Made by a program: the position numbers and the translations under genes. Positions 1 through 5,737 of a DNA stretch of 6,236 nt are shown piece after piece (position 1 is the first letter of the stretch; the number at the start of each line of letters is the position of its first letter). Below the pieces are notes generated by a model, which saw nothing but the letters and a program-made list of their open reading frames with translations, had not been told where the DNA came from and did not search any database. The stretch is from an uncultured Gammaproteobacteria bacterium. Its GTDB lineage: Bacteria > Pseudomonadota > Gammaproteobacteria > Steroidobacterales > GCA-2729495. The stretch lies in the NCBI GenBank assembly GCA_937958785.1, contig CALGMY010000134.1:1-6236 (forward strand). The letters run 5' to 3'.

Positions 1-2078
1 CCACCGAGCGCGACCCGGGCGGGCCGCCCCAGGCGGCCCGCAAGCCCTACCTCGTGGAATCGCCGAACGGGGCCCGGGAGGACGAGTACTACTGGCTGCG
101 GGACGACACCCGGCAGTCGCCGGAGGTGCTGGCCTACCTGGAGGCCGAGAACGCCTGGCGCGACCGGGCCCTTGCCCATACCCGCGACCTGCAGGAGCAG
201 CTGTACGCCGAGCTGACCGCGCGCCTGGACCCGGACGAGTCCACCGTCCCGGTCTTTGACCGGGGCTACTGGTACTACACACGCTTCGTGCCCGGGAAGG
301 AGCACCCGCTGTACGCCCGCCGGGCCGGCACCCTGGAAGCGCCCGAGGAGATCCTGCTCGACGGCAACGCACTGGCGGCAGGGCATGACTTCTTCCGGGT
401 CGGGACGCTGGCGACCAGCGACGACGGCCGGCTGCTGGCCTGGACGGACGACACCGTCGGGCGACGGCAGTACGTGCTGCGGGTGAAGGACCTGGCCACG
501 GGACGGGTACTCGCCGACGCCATCGGCAACGTGGAGGCGGAGTTCGCCTGGGCCGCCGACAACCGCACCCTGCTCTACACGGCCAAGGACCCGGTGACGC
601 TGCTGTCGGAGCGCATCCTCCGGCACACGCTCGGTACGGACCCCGCACAGGACGTGCTCATCTACGAGGAGCAGGACCCGAGCTTCTACCTGGGCGTGGG
701 GCGCAGCCGGTCCCAGCGGTACCTCTTCATCGCCCTCTACGGCATCGACGTGAACGAGTGGCACTACGCCGACGCCGCCGACCCGGCGCTCCGGTTCCGG
801 CCTGTGCGTCCGCGGGAGCCGGGCCTCGAGTACGAGGTGGAACACCTCGGCGGGGACTTCATCCTGCGCACCAACTTCGCGGCGCCCAACTACCGGATCG
901 TGCGGGTGCCCGTCGCCACCAGCGCCGATACGGGCACCTGGCGCGACGTGATCCCGCACCGCGCGGATGCCTTCATCGAGGAAGGCTTCGACGTCACCAC
1001 GACCCACGTGGCCGTGAACGAGCGGAGCGGAGGGCTCATGAAAGTCCGGGTCCGGGGCTGGGACGAGCAGGGCCCGGGCCGGCTGATCGAAGCTGCCGAC
1101 CCCGCCTACACCATGCGGCTCGTGCCGCTCCCAGGAATCACCCGCACCACCATCCGCTACACCTATTCCTCGCTGGTGGCACCGGAGGCCGTCTACGACC
1201 ACGATCCCGCCACCGGCCGCAGCGAGCTGCGCAAGGCCAGGCGGGTGGGCGGCGGCTTCGACAGCACCCGGTACGAGACCCGCTTCCTGCGCGCCCCGGC
1301 CCGCGACGGCCGGCAGGTGCCCGTGTCGGTGGCCTGGCGCAAGGGCACGCGCCTCGACGGCACGGCGCCGCTCTTCCAGTACGGCTACGGGTCCTACGGC
1401 ATCAGCTCGGACCCGGAGTTCGAGAGCGACTGGGTGAGCCTGATGGACCGGGGGTTCGTGGTCGCCATCGCCCACGTGCGGGGCGGCCAGGAGCTCGGCC
1501 GGGCCTGGTACGAGGACGGGCGGCAGCTGCGCAAGATGAACACCTTCACCGACTTCATCGACGTCACCCGCCACCTGGTCGCCAACGGCTATGGGGCCCG
1601 CGACAAGGTATTCGCCGAAGGCGGCAGCGCGGGCGGCCTGCTGATGGGCGCCGTGGCCAATCTCGCGCCCGCCGAGTACCGGGGCATCATCGCGCACGTG
1701 CCCTTCGTGGACGCGGTCACCACCATGCTGGACGAGTCCATCCCGCTCACCACCAACGAGTTCGACGAGTGGGGCAACCCCAAGGAGAAGGCCTTCTACG
1801 ACTACATGCTGGCCTACTCGCCCTACGACAACGTCGGGGCCCAGGACTACCCGGCCATGCTGGTGATGACGGGCCTGTGGGACTCCCAGGTGCAGTACTT
1901 CGAGCCCGCCAAGTGGGTCGCGCGGCTGCGGGCCCGCAAGACGGACGACAACCCCCTGATCTTCAGTGTCGACATGAGCGCGGGCCACAGCGGGCCGGCC
2001 GGGCGCTACCAACGCCAGCGCGAGACCGCGCTCGAGTACGCCTTCATCCTGGACCAGCTGGCAACGGATGGAAATTGA
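1..2078 (+). CDS. ptrB: Oligopeptidase B-type S9A serine peptidase, 5'-truncated by window edge
   Basis: Family S9A peptidase, most like oligopeptidase B, which cuts peptides after Arg or Lys. The frame is open to the left edge with no ATG, GTG or TTG before a GTG at 54. Homology already begins at about position 27 (P-x-A-A-R-x-P, then YYWLRDD), so the true start is upstream and 54 is too late. Counting from 54, the N-terminal part (to about residue 390) is the expected beta-propeller and the rest is the alpha/beta hydrolase domain. The nucleophile is Ser525 in GGSAGG (codon 1626-1628), with Asp610 in GLWDSQV and His645 in AGHSG. The 85- and 35-residue spacings equal those I recall for E. coli PtrB (Ser532, Asp617, His652). 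The acidic S1 region is present as NEFDEW at 568-573. Whether a signal peptide precedes the visible part cannot be seen. The stop overlaps the next gene by 11 bp. The family call is firm; substrate preference is inferred. Confidence 0.93.
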   Translation, partial: TERDPGGPPQAARKPYLVESPNGAREDEYYWLRDDTRQSPEVLAYLEAENAWRDRALAHTRDLQEQLYAELTARLDPDESTVPVFDRGYWYYTRFVPGKEHPLYARRAGTLEAPEEILLDGNALAAGHDFFRVGTLATSDDGRLLAWTDDTVGRRQYVLRVKDLATGRVLADAIGNVEAEFAWAADNRTLLYTAKDPVTLLSERILRHTLGTDPAQDVLIYEEQDPSFYLGVGRSRSQRYLFIALYGIDVNEWHYADAADPALRFRPVRPREPGLEYEVEHLGGDFILRTNFAAPNYRIVRVPVATSADTGTWRDVIPHRADAFIEEGFDVTTTHVAVNERSGGLMKVRVRGWDEQGPGRLIEAADPAYTMRLVPLPGITRTTIRYTYSSLVAPEAVYDHDPATGRSELRKARRVGGGFDSTRYETRFLRAPARDGRQVPVSVAWRKGTRLDGTAPLFQYGYGSYGISSDPEFESDWVSLMDRGFVVAIAHVRGGQELGRAWYEDGRQLRKMNTFTDFIDVTRHLVANGYGARDKVFAEGGSAGGLLMGAVANLAPAEYRGIIAHVPFVDAVTTMLDESIPLTTNEFDEWGNPKEKAFYDYMLAYSPYDNVGAQDYPAMLVMTGLWDSQVQYFEPAKWVARLRARKTDDNPLIFSVDMSAGHSGPAGRYQRQRETALEYAFILDQLATDGN
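19..41. repeat. Perfect 10-bp inverted repeat with 3-nt loop inside the peptidase gene
   Basis: Positions 19-28 (GCGGGCCGCC) are the exact reverse complement of 32-41, separated by CCA. The palindrome lies in the peptidase frame, just before the conserved N-terminal homology. There is no T-run on either side, so it is not an intrinsic terminator. In DNA this GC-rich it may be fortuitous. Confidence 0.5.
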
Positions 2079-3078
2079 CATCATCCTGAACGAGTTCGCC
2101 TCGCCCGCCGAGGCCGCGGAACTCGGGCTCATGGCCGAGCGCTACGGCATGCGCGGCGTCTGGTCCAGCAACTACGCCTGGTCCCGGGACCCCTTCCTGA
2201 CCCTGTCGACGCTGGCGCAGCAGTCCTCGACGATCCGGCTCGGTCCCATGGCCATCAGCCCGGCGGAGCTGCACCCGCTGAAGATGGCGAACCTCCTGTT
2301 CTCGCTGAACGAGATGAGCCGGGGCCGGGCCATGATCATGGTGGGCGGCGGCGGCGCCGTGCTCCAGGCGATCGGCGGCAAGCGGCAGCGGATGATCCGC
2401 CACGCGCGGGAGTGCCTGGAAATCCTGAAGGGCGCTTCCCCGGACCGGCAGATGAACTACAAGGGCGAGCTCTACAAGGTGTGGGGCTACCAGCCGAAGT
2501 GGTACACGGACCCGCCGCCGCTGGTCTACTTCGGCTCGAACCATCCCCAGAGCCGCCGGCTGGCCACGAAGCTCGCGGACGGATTGATCACCAGCGACTT
2601 CGTGCCCTCCCTCATGCGGGAATTCATTGCGGCGACCCATGCGGACCTCGCCGCCGCGGGGCGCTCGCCCCGGGACTTCCGCATCGGCAACTTCTGGGCC
2701 TGGCACATCAAGGAGGACGCGGCGGCATCGATGGCGGAAGCACGCCGGGAACTGATGTTGCGGGGCTGGCTGGTGGACCAGTACTTCGCGCCGTTCCTGG
2801 ACCCGGACGAGCTCAAGTTGATGCGGGCCCACGAGAAGGATTTCCTGAACGCCTTCCTGCGCAGCAGCCCCGTGATCGAGAACGTGCCGGACGCGCTCGT
2901 GACCAAGATGATCCGCAATATCTCCTTCGCCGGCGGCCTCGACCAGCTCGAACCGGCCATCGGGACGCTGCAGGCCTTCGCCGCCGCCGGGCTGACCGAG
3001 ATCTGCCTGCGGGTGCACGACGACCCGGCCGCCGCCATCAGGCTGATAGGCGAGCGAGTGCTCCCCCGGTTACGCTAG
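2068..3078 (+). CDS. Luciferase-like (LLM class) flavin-dependent oxidoreductase
   Basis: A 336-residue protein of the bacterial luciferase-like superfamily, a TIM barrel that uses FMN or F420. The usual order is visible: a first beta strand (IDIILNEF, 3-10), an early helix and strand ending GVWSSNYAW (30-38), DPF plus a helix (41-50), TIRLGP (55-60), the HPLKMAN helix (69-75), SRGRAMIMVGGGG (84-96) where the flavin phosphate region is expected, and RARECLEILKG-like residues at 112-122. The C-terminal AGGLDQLEPAIGTLQAFAAAGLTE-type segment (from 288) is typical of F420-type and related oxidoreductases. The ATG at 2068 overlaps the peptidase stop by 11 bp; no good Shine-Dalgarno is seen, so translation is probably coupled. 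The substrate and the choice between FMN and F420 cannot be read from sequence. The next gene follows after 4 bp. Confidence 0.88.
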   Translation: MEIDIILNEFASPAEAAELGLMAERYGMRGVWSSNYAWSRDPFLTLSTLAQQSSTIRLGPMAISPAELHPLKMANLLFSLNEMSRGRAMIMVGGGGAVLQAIGGKRQRMIRHARECLEILKGASPDRQMNYKGELYKVWGYQPKWYTDPPPLVYFGSNHPQSRRLATKLADGLITSDFVPSLMREFIAATHADLAAAGRSPRDFRIGNFWAWHIKEDAAASMAEARRELMLRGWLVDQYFAPFLDPDELKLMRAHEKDFLNAFLRSSPVIENVPDALVTKMIRNISFAGGLDQLEPAIGTLQAFAAAGLTEICLRVHDDPAAAIRLIGERVLPRLR

Positions 3079-3082
3079 CGGG

Positions 3083-3442
3083 ATGGAACACCACAAGCTC
3101 GTCCTGCCGGGACACATGAACCAGCATGGCTTCCTCTTCGGGGGGGACCTGCTCCAGTGGATCGACGAATTCGCCTGGATCACGGCCACGGTGGACTACC
3201 CCGGGCTCAAGTTCGTGACCGTCGCCATGGACAACGTGCAGTTCCGTCGCAGCATCGACGTGGGGGAAGTGCTGCGCTTCGTGGTGGACCGCATCAGCAC
3301 CGGCCGCACGTCCGTGCGCTACCGGGTGCGAGCCCACGGCATCGTGCGCCAGAAGGACCCCGCCACCGTGCTCTTCGAGACGACGATCACCTTCGTCAAC
3401 GTGGACGCCGCGGGCCAGAAGCTGTCGCTGCCCGCCGGCTGA
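3083..3442 (+). CDS. Hotdog-fold acyl-CoA thioesterase (YciA/ACOT type)
   Basis: A 119-residue single hotdog domain that should hydrolyse acyl-CoA to free acid and CoA in the cytoplasm. The family signature HMNQHGFLFGGDLLQWID lies at residues 11-28: Asn13 is the conserved polar residue before the GG turn and Asp28 the likely catalytic acid at the start of the central helix. DNVQFRRSIDVGEVL (50-64) and the following strands VDRISTGRTSVRYRVRA and LFETTITFVNVD match the later hotdog strands. At 119 residues it is slightly shorter than E. coli YciA (about 132), with the C-terminal tail missing rather than the core. The ATG is 4 bp after the preceding stop with only CGGG between, so it depends on the upstream transcript and probably on coupling. 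Acyl chain preference is unknown. The stop lies 6 bp from that of the convergent lipoprotein gene. Confidence 0.9.
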   Translation: MEHHKLVLPGHMNQHGFLFGGDLLQWIDEFAWITATVDYPGLKFVTVAMDNVQFRRSIDVGEVLRFVVDRISTGRTSVRYRVRAHGIVRQKDPATVLFETTITFVNVDAAGQKLSLPAG

Positions 3443-3448
3443 GCCGCC

Positions 3449-3901
3449 TCACCGGGCCAGCGTCAGTTCGCCCTCGGTCCGGAACCGGTGGGTGCCGAAG
3501 CCGCTCCCGCTCAGCTTGCCCCGCAGGTCGTAGGCCAACCGGTCCACCGGTGCGCCGTCCGCCATCCCCAGCACCTGGCGGGCCATGCGCAACGCCGACG
3601 TCGTGACCGGCACCTCGACCACCGCCTCCCCGAAGCGCGGCACCGTACCGGATGCATCGCTGACACCGGTGGCGAAGGTGCTGCCCTGGACGTCCAGCGC
3701 CAGGGAAACGCCGTCGTAGTCCACCGGCGTGTCGTTGGGGTTCTGGACCCGGAGCTTCACCAGCATCCGCAGTTCCAGCCCCTCGCCCGCCATCGGCTCG
3801 ATGCCGGCCACGGTGACCTCGAGCGGATCCTGGCCGGTGAGGCTGGCGCAGCCGGCGAGCAACAGGACCGCGGGCAGAAGCCGGATCGAGCGTCGGATCA
3901 T
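3449..3901 (-). CDS. LEA type 2 / WHy-domain lipoprotein
   Basis: A 150-residue predicted lipoprotein. The N-terminus has a basic start (MIRRSIR), a hydrophobic stretch and a lipobox LAGC with Cys18. Residue +2 is Ala, which by the usual rule predicts sorting to the outer membrane. The mature part is a single WHy (LEA14-like) beta domain: strand LEVTVAGIEP, then LRMLVKLRVQNPND with the signature NPN at 54-56, followed by a DGVSLALDVQG strand. Such proteins are linked to stress or desiccation in plants; in bacteria the role is not defined. The same reading frame stays open upstream to about 4153, but the ATG at 3901 is chosen because it gives the signal peptide and has GGAG 8 nt upstream, while the upstream stretch is overprinted on SCO1. 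It is last in the four-gene minus operon, 28 bp after SCO1. Confidence 0.85.
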   Translation of the reverse strand: MIRRSIRLLPAVLLLAGCASLTGQDPLEVTVAGIEPMAGEGLELRMLVKLRVQNPNDTPVDYDGVSLALDVQGSTFATGVSDASGTVPRFGEAVVEVPVTTSALRMARQVLGMADGAPVDRLAYDLRGKLSGSGFGTHRFRTEGELTLAR

Positions 3902-3909
3902 GCGGAGTG

Positions 3910-3913
3910 CTCC
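3910..3913 (-). promoter_or_regulatory. Ribosome binding site of the WHy lipoprotein gene
   Basis: GGAG on the minus strand, 8 nt before the ATG at 3901. It decides the start: the longer open frame upstream has no comparable site and would cover the end of the SCO1 gene. Confidence 0.6.
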
Positions 3914-3929
3914 AGGCGGAAGGGTGGCC

Positions 3930-4553
3930 TCATGGTATCTCCTGGCTGGCGAGGACACCCAGCGCCGCGAACAGTTGCTTGTCGGTGGTATCACTGCCGG
4001 CCACGTAGACGCGCCGGCCCGTCGCGTCCACCAGGTAGGTGGCCGCCGAGTGATCGATGGTGTAGTCGGCGCCCAGCGGCGCCTTGCGCCAGGCCACATA
4101 GAAGCGCTGCGCGAGCGTGGCCATCTGGTCCGGAGTGCCGGTGAGGCCGCCAAAGCCCGGGTCGAAGGCGGCCACGTAGCCCTTGAGCACCTCGGGCACG
4201 TCCCGTTCCGGGTCCAGGGTGGCGAGCAGCACCTGCACCCGGTCCCGCGCCGGCCCGAGCCCCTTCACCACCTGGGCCAGTTCGAAGAGCCGGGTGGGAC
4301 AGACGTCAGGGCAGCGCACGAAGCCGAAGAAGACCACCAGCACCCGGCCCCGGTAGTCGGCGAAGGTGCGGGGCTGGCCGTCCTGGTCCAGGAAGGAGAG
4401 GTCCGGTGCAGCCGGGTCGGTCTTCGACAGGTAGAAGCCGGGCAGCTCCGGCGCGGGCGCCGTGGGCGACGGCCGGAGCACCAGCGAGAGCAGGAAGCCC
4501 GCCAGCAGCGCCAGCGCCGCGATGGCCGCGGCGCGCCAGAAGGTGGCCACCAT
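3930..4553 (-). CDS. SCO1/SenC family copper chaperone, membrane-anchored
   Basis: A 207-residue thioredoxin-fold copper protein that helps build the CuA site of cytochrome c oxidase. A single N-terminal membrane segment (about residues 8-26) anchors it, with the rest in the periplasm. The copper ligands are visible: Cys81 and Cys85 in CPDVC, right after strand RVLVVFFGFVRC, and His168 in YTIDHSA. The family hallmarks DQDGQPRTFADYRGR (56-70) and ATLDPERD (111-118) are present. Length is normal for the family. The ATG at 4553 overlaps the PCuAC stop by one base (TGATG) and no clear Shine-Dalgarno precedes it, so coupled translation is likely. Together with PCuAC upstream this makes the standard copper-delivery pair. 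A role in redox signalling or thiol reduction is known for some family members and cannot be excluded. Confidence 0.95.
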   Translation of the reverse strand: MVATFWRAAAIAALALLAGFLLSLVLRPSPTAPAPELPGFYLSKTDPAAPDLSFLDQDGQPRTFADYRGRVLVVFFGFVRCPDVCPTRLFELAQVVKGLGPARDRVQVLLATLDPERDVPEVLKGYVAAFDPGFGGLTGTPDQMATLAQRFYVAWRKAPLGADYTIDHSAATYLVDATGRRVYVAGSDTTDKQLFAALGVLASQEIP

Positions 4554-5017
4554 CAGGGCGTGGGACCCGGGGCGCCCGGCGGCGCGACCGCGAGCTCGAC
4601 CGGAACGCGCCCCGCCCCTGCAAACTCGAGGGTGACGGGGACCGTCGTGCCCGTGACGAGCGGCGCCACGAGGTCCATGAGCATGAGGTGCAGGCCGCCG
4701 GGCTCGAGGTGCACGCTGCCGCCCGCGGGAATTTCCAGGTCGTCGACCTCCCGCATCTGCATCTCGCCGTCGGCCATGCGGATCTCGTGGACCTGGACCA
4801 TCGCGGCGGCCGGCGTGGCCGCTCCCACGAGCCGGTCGGCGGACTTGCCCGTGTTGCGGATCACGAGATAACCCGCGCCCACGGTGGCGCCCGGCGGCGT
4901 GGCCCGGGACCAGGGCCTCTCGATCACGATGTCGGCGGCCCGGGCAACGCCCGGCAGCAACGAGATCGCCACCAGGGCCCCGGCGATCGCGGCCCGCGGG
5001 TATCTCAGGTCGCTCAC
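4553..5017 (-). CDS. PCuAC-type periplasmic copper(I) chaperone
   Basis: A 154-residue exported cupredoxin-like copper chaperone (PCuAC, also called DUF461). A signal peptide covers residues 1-27, with cleavage expected after ARA. The mature protein starts ADIVIERPWSRATPPG, the usual opening of this family. The Cu(I) site fits H-X10-M-X21-H-X-M exactly: His77, Met88, His110, Met112, with extra Met residues at 81, 86 and 114. It hands copper to SCO1 or directly to the CuA subunit of cytochrome oxidase. The start is GTG at 5017, overlapping the P460 stop as GTGA. The frame remains open upstream but there it only shadows the P460 gene, and the GTG gives a complete signal peptide. No Shine-Dalgarno is visible, which fits translational coupling. 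SCO1 follows with a TGATG junction. Confidence 0.94.
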   Translation of the reverse strand: MSDLRYPRAAIAGALVAISLLPGVARAADIVIERPWSRATPPGATVGAGYLVIRNTGKSADRLVGAATPAAAMVQVHEIRMADGEMQMREVDDLEIPAGGSVHLEPGGLHLMLMDLVAPLVTGTTVPVTLEFAGAGRVPVELAVAPPGAPGPTP

Positions 5018-5571
5018 TGCCCGCGGGTGGCGAAGTACTCGTCGGCCCGGTGCACGAAGTCCTTGCCCGCCTGGGGCAGGTGGCAGCCCCGGCAGCCGGC
5101 GACCGGATCCGGGGCGGCAGTGCCGTCCGGCAGCCAGGCGGCGTACAGCCAGTCGCCGTTGCGGAGTTCCGGCGGCGTGACGGTGGCGCCCCAGCCCTCG
5201 CCCTTGCCCATCACGAAGGTCTTGATGAGGTCGCCCTTCACGAGCTTGCCGGCCGCGTCCCGGGTGAGGTTGCCGTCGGCGCCCTCCGCTGCCTTGTGCA
5301 GTTCCATGACGAACACGGTGCCGGCGGGGAAGGGTTGGCCGGCGACGGCCCTGCTGCCCGTGGCGTTCACATAGATGTCCCGCACCTGCTTCACGTCGGG
5401 CCGGTCGATGCCCGTGAGGAATACGGGCCAGCTTCGGTAGTCGGCCGGCACCGGCAGGGCGCCGTCCACGGGGGGCGGGCTGGCAGCAGCGGGGCCCTCC
5501 GGGGCACTGGCGCAGGACGCGACGACCAGGCCGAGCAGCGAGGCGGGCAGCAGCAGGCGGATGACAGGCAT
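5014..5571 (-). CDS. Cytochrome P460-family c-heme lipoprotein
   Basis: A 185-residue secreted lipoprotein with one c-type heme. The signal peptide ends in a VASC lipobox (Cys20, +2 Ala, so probably outer membrane), followed by a Pro/Ala-rich linker to about residue 42. The P460 domain starts DYRSWPVFLTGIDRPD and includes PFPAGTVFVMELHK (80-93) and GWGA (126-129). The heme site CRGCH (Cys160, Cys163, His164) sits near the C-terminus, as is typical of P460 and cytochrome c'-beta proteins, and is followed by KDFVHRADEYF. Known members oxidise hydroxylamine and NO or bind NO. True P460 enzymes carry a Lys crosslinked to heme; candidates here include Lys93, 109, 112 and 117, but I cannot assign one by eye. 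Start ATG 5571 has GGGAG 7 nt upstream. It is first in the operon with PCuAC, SCO1 and the WHy lipoprotein. Family sure; activity open. Confidence 0.88.
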   Translation of the reverse strand: MPVIRLLLPASLLGLVVASCASAPEGPAAASPPPVDGALPVPADYRSWPVFLTGIDRPDVKQVRDIYVNATGSRAVAGQPFPAGTVFVMELHKAAEGADGNLTRDAAGKLVKGDLIKTFVMGKGEGWGATVTPPELRNGDWLYAAWLPDGTAAPDPVAGCRGCHLPQAGKDFVHRADEYFATRGQ

Positions 5572-5578
5572 GAGCGGG

Positions 5579-5583
5579 CTCCC
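5579..5583 (-). promoter_or_regulatory. Ribosome binding site of the P460 lipoprotein gene
   Basis: GGGAG on the minus strand with 7 nt to the ATG at 5571. It is the strongest Shine-Dalgarno in the minus operon; the next two genes have none and rely on overlaps. Confidence 0.6.
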
Positions 5584-5600
5584 AGAGGATGGAGCGGCAC

Positions 5601-5628
5601 ACTTTACGACGATCCTGTCCGCTGGCAA
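5601..5628 (-). promoter_or_regulatory. Candidate sigma70 promoter for the P460-copper operon
   Basis: On the minus strand TTGCCA (5628-5623, 5 of 6 to the -35 consensus) is followed after 16 nt by TAAAGT (5606-5601, 4 of 6 to the -10 consensus). Transcription would start near 5594, leaving a leader of about 23 nt with the GGGAG site. It directly follows the groEL terminator T-tract, which supports a separate transcription unit. It is a match by eye in GC-rich DNA, so only moderate weight is given. Confidence 0.45.
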
Positions 5629-5660
5629 GAAAAAGAAAAGCCCCGCCGAAGCGGGGCTTT
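5629..5660 (-). terminator. Intrinsic terminator of groEL
   Basis: On the minus strand a perfect 10-bp stem (5660-5651 with 5646-5637; core AGCCCCGC/GCGGGGCT) closes a TTCG loop and is followed by a T-rich tract (TCTTTTTCTT) down to 5629. In RNA the loop is C(UUCG)G, the extra-stable tetraloop. The T-tract is only on the minus-strand side, so it ends the groEL transcript, about 80 nt after the groEL stop. Confidence 0.88.
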
Positions 5661-5672
5661 CCGGGGTCGTCA

Positions 5673-5694
5673 GCAGGAGCGGCTTCAGCCGCGA
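5673..5694 (+). repeat. REP-like palindrome, copy 1 (degenerate GCAG head)
   Basis: GCAGGAGCGGCTTCAGCCGC, followed by GA, has the layout of the GTAG-headed REP elements known from Stenotrophomonas, Pseudomonas and relatives: a short head, then a palindrome (GCGGCT tc AGCCGC, 5679-5692). The second head base is C instead of T. It faces copy 2 in inverted orientation, so the two form a BIME-like pair between the groEL stop and its terminator. The family assignment is from memory of the consensus; copy number in the genome is not visible here. Confidence 0.72.
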
Positions 5695-5703
5695 CCGGCT
5701 TGC

Positions 5704-5727
5704 GATCGCGCGTGAACGCGCTCCTAC
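5704..5727 (-). repeat. REP-like palindrome, copy 2 (intact GTAG head)
   Basis: Read on the minus strand it begins GTAGGAGCGCGTTCACGCGC and continues GATC. The GTAG head is intact, followed by a hairpin of GCGCG/CGCGC around a 4-nt loop (5708-5721). Its outer CGCTCCT (5719-5725) is the exact complement of AGGAGCG (5675-5681) of copy 1, so the pair can also fold into one larger cruciform or hairpin. The palindrome interior differs from copy 1, as is usual for independent REP subtypes. Confidence 0.72.
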
Positions 5728-5737
5728 CAGCGGGTCG

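Noticed and set aside
758..2089. A 443-codon plus-strand frame inside the peptidase gene
   Set aside because: Arg/Pro/Gly-rich shadow translation of the +1 frame, overlapping the catalytic domain of a well-supported peptidase.
2044..3018. A 324-codon open frame on the minus strand opposite the LLM oxidoreductase
   Set aside because: Composition is His/Arg/Gly/Ala/Pro-rich with no recognisable domain; it is the mirror of a real GC-rich gene, and the plus-strand protein has clear family features.
3902..4153. N-terminal extension of the WHy lipoprotein frame into the SCO1 gene
   Set aside because: The extension is an alternative-frame reading of SCO1; the ATG at 3901 has a Shine-Dalgarno and yields a proper lipoprotein signal.
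3729..4871. A 380-codon plus-strand frame antisense to SCO1 and PCuAC
   Set aside because: Low-complexity Arg/Gly-rich product running across three real genes; no start signal or domain.
5018..5602. N-terminal extension of the PCuAC frame across the P460 gene
   Set aside because: The extension reads as Arg/Pro-rich nonsense in an alternate frame of the P460 gene; the GTG at 5017 gives an intact signal peptide.
5673..5727. Possible CRISPR repeat or attachment site
   Set aside because: Only two inverted, non-identical palindromes with no spacers and no integrase or cas gene nearby; the REP explanation is better.
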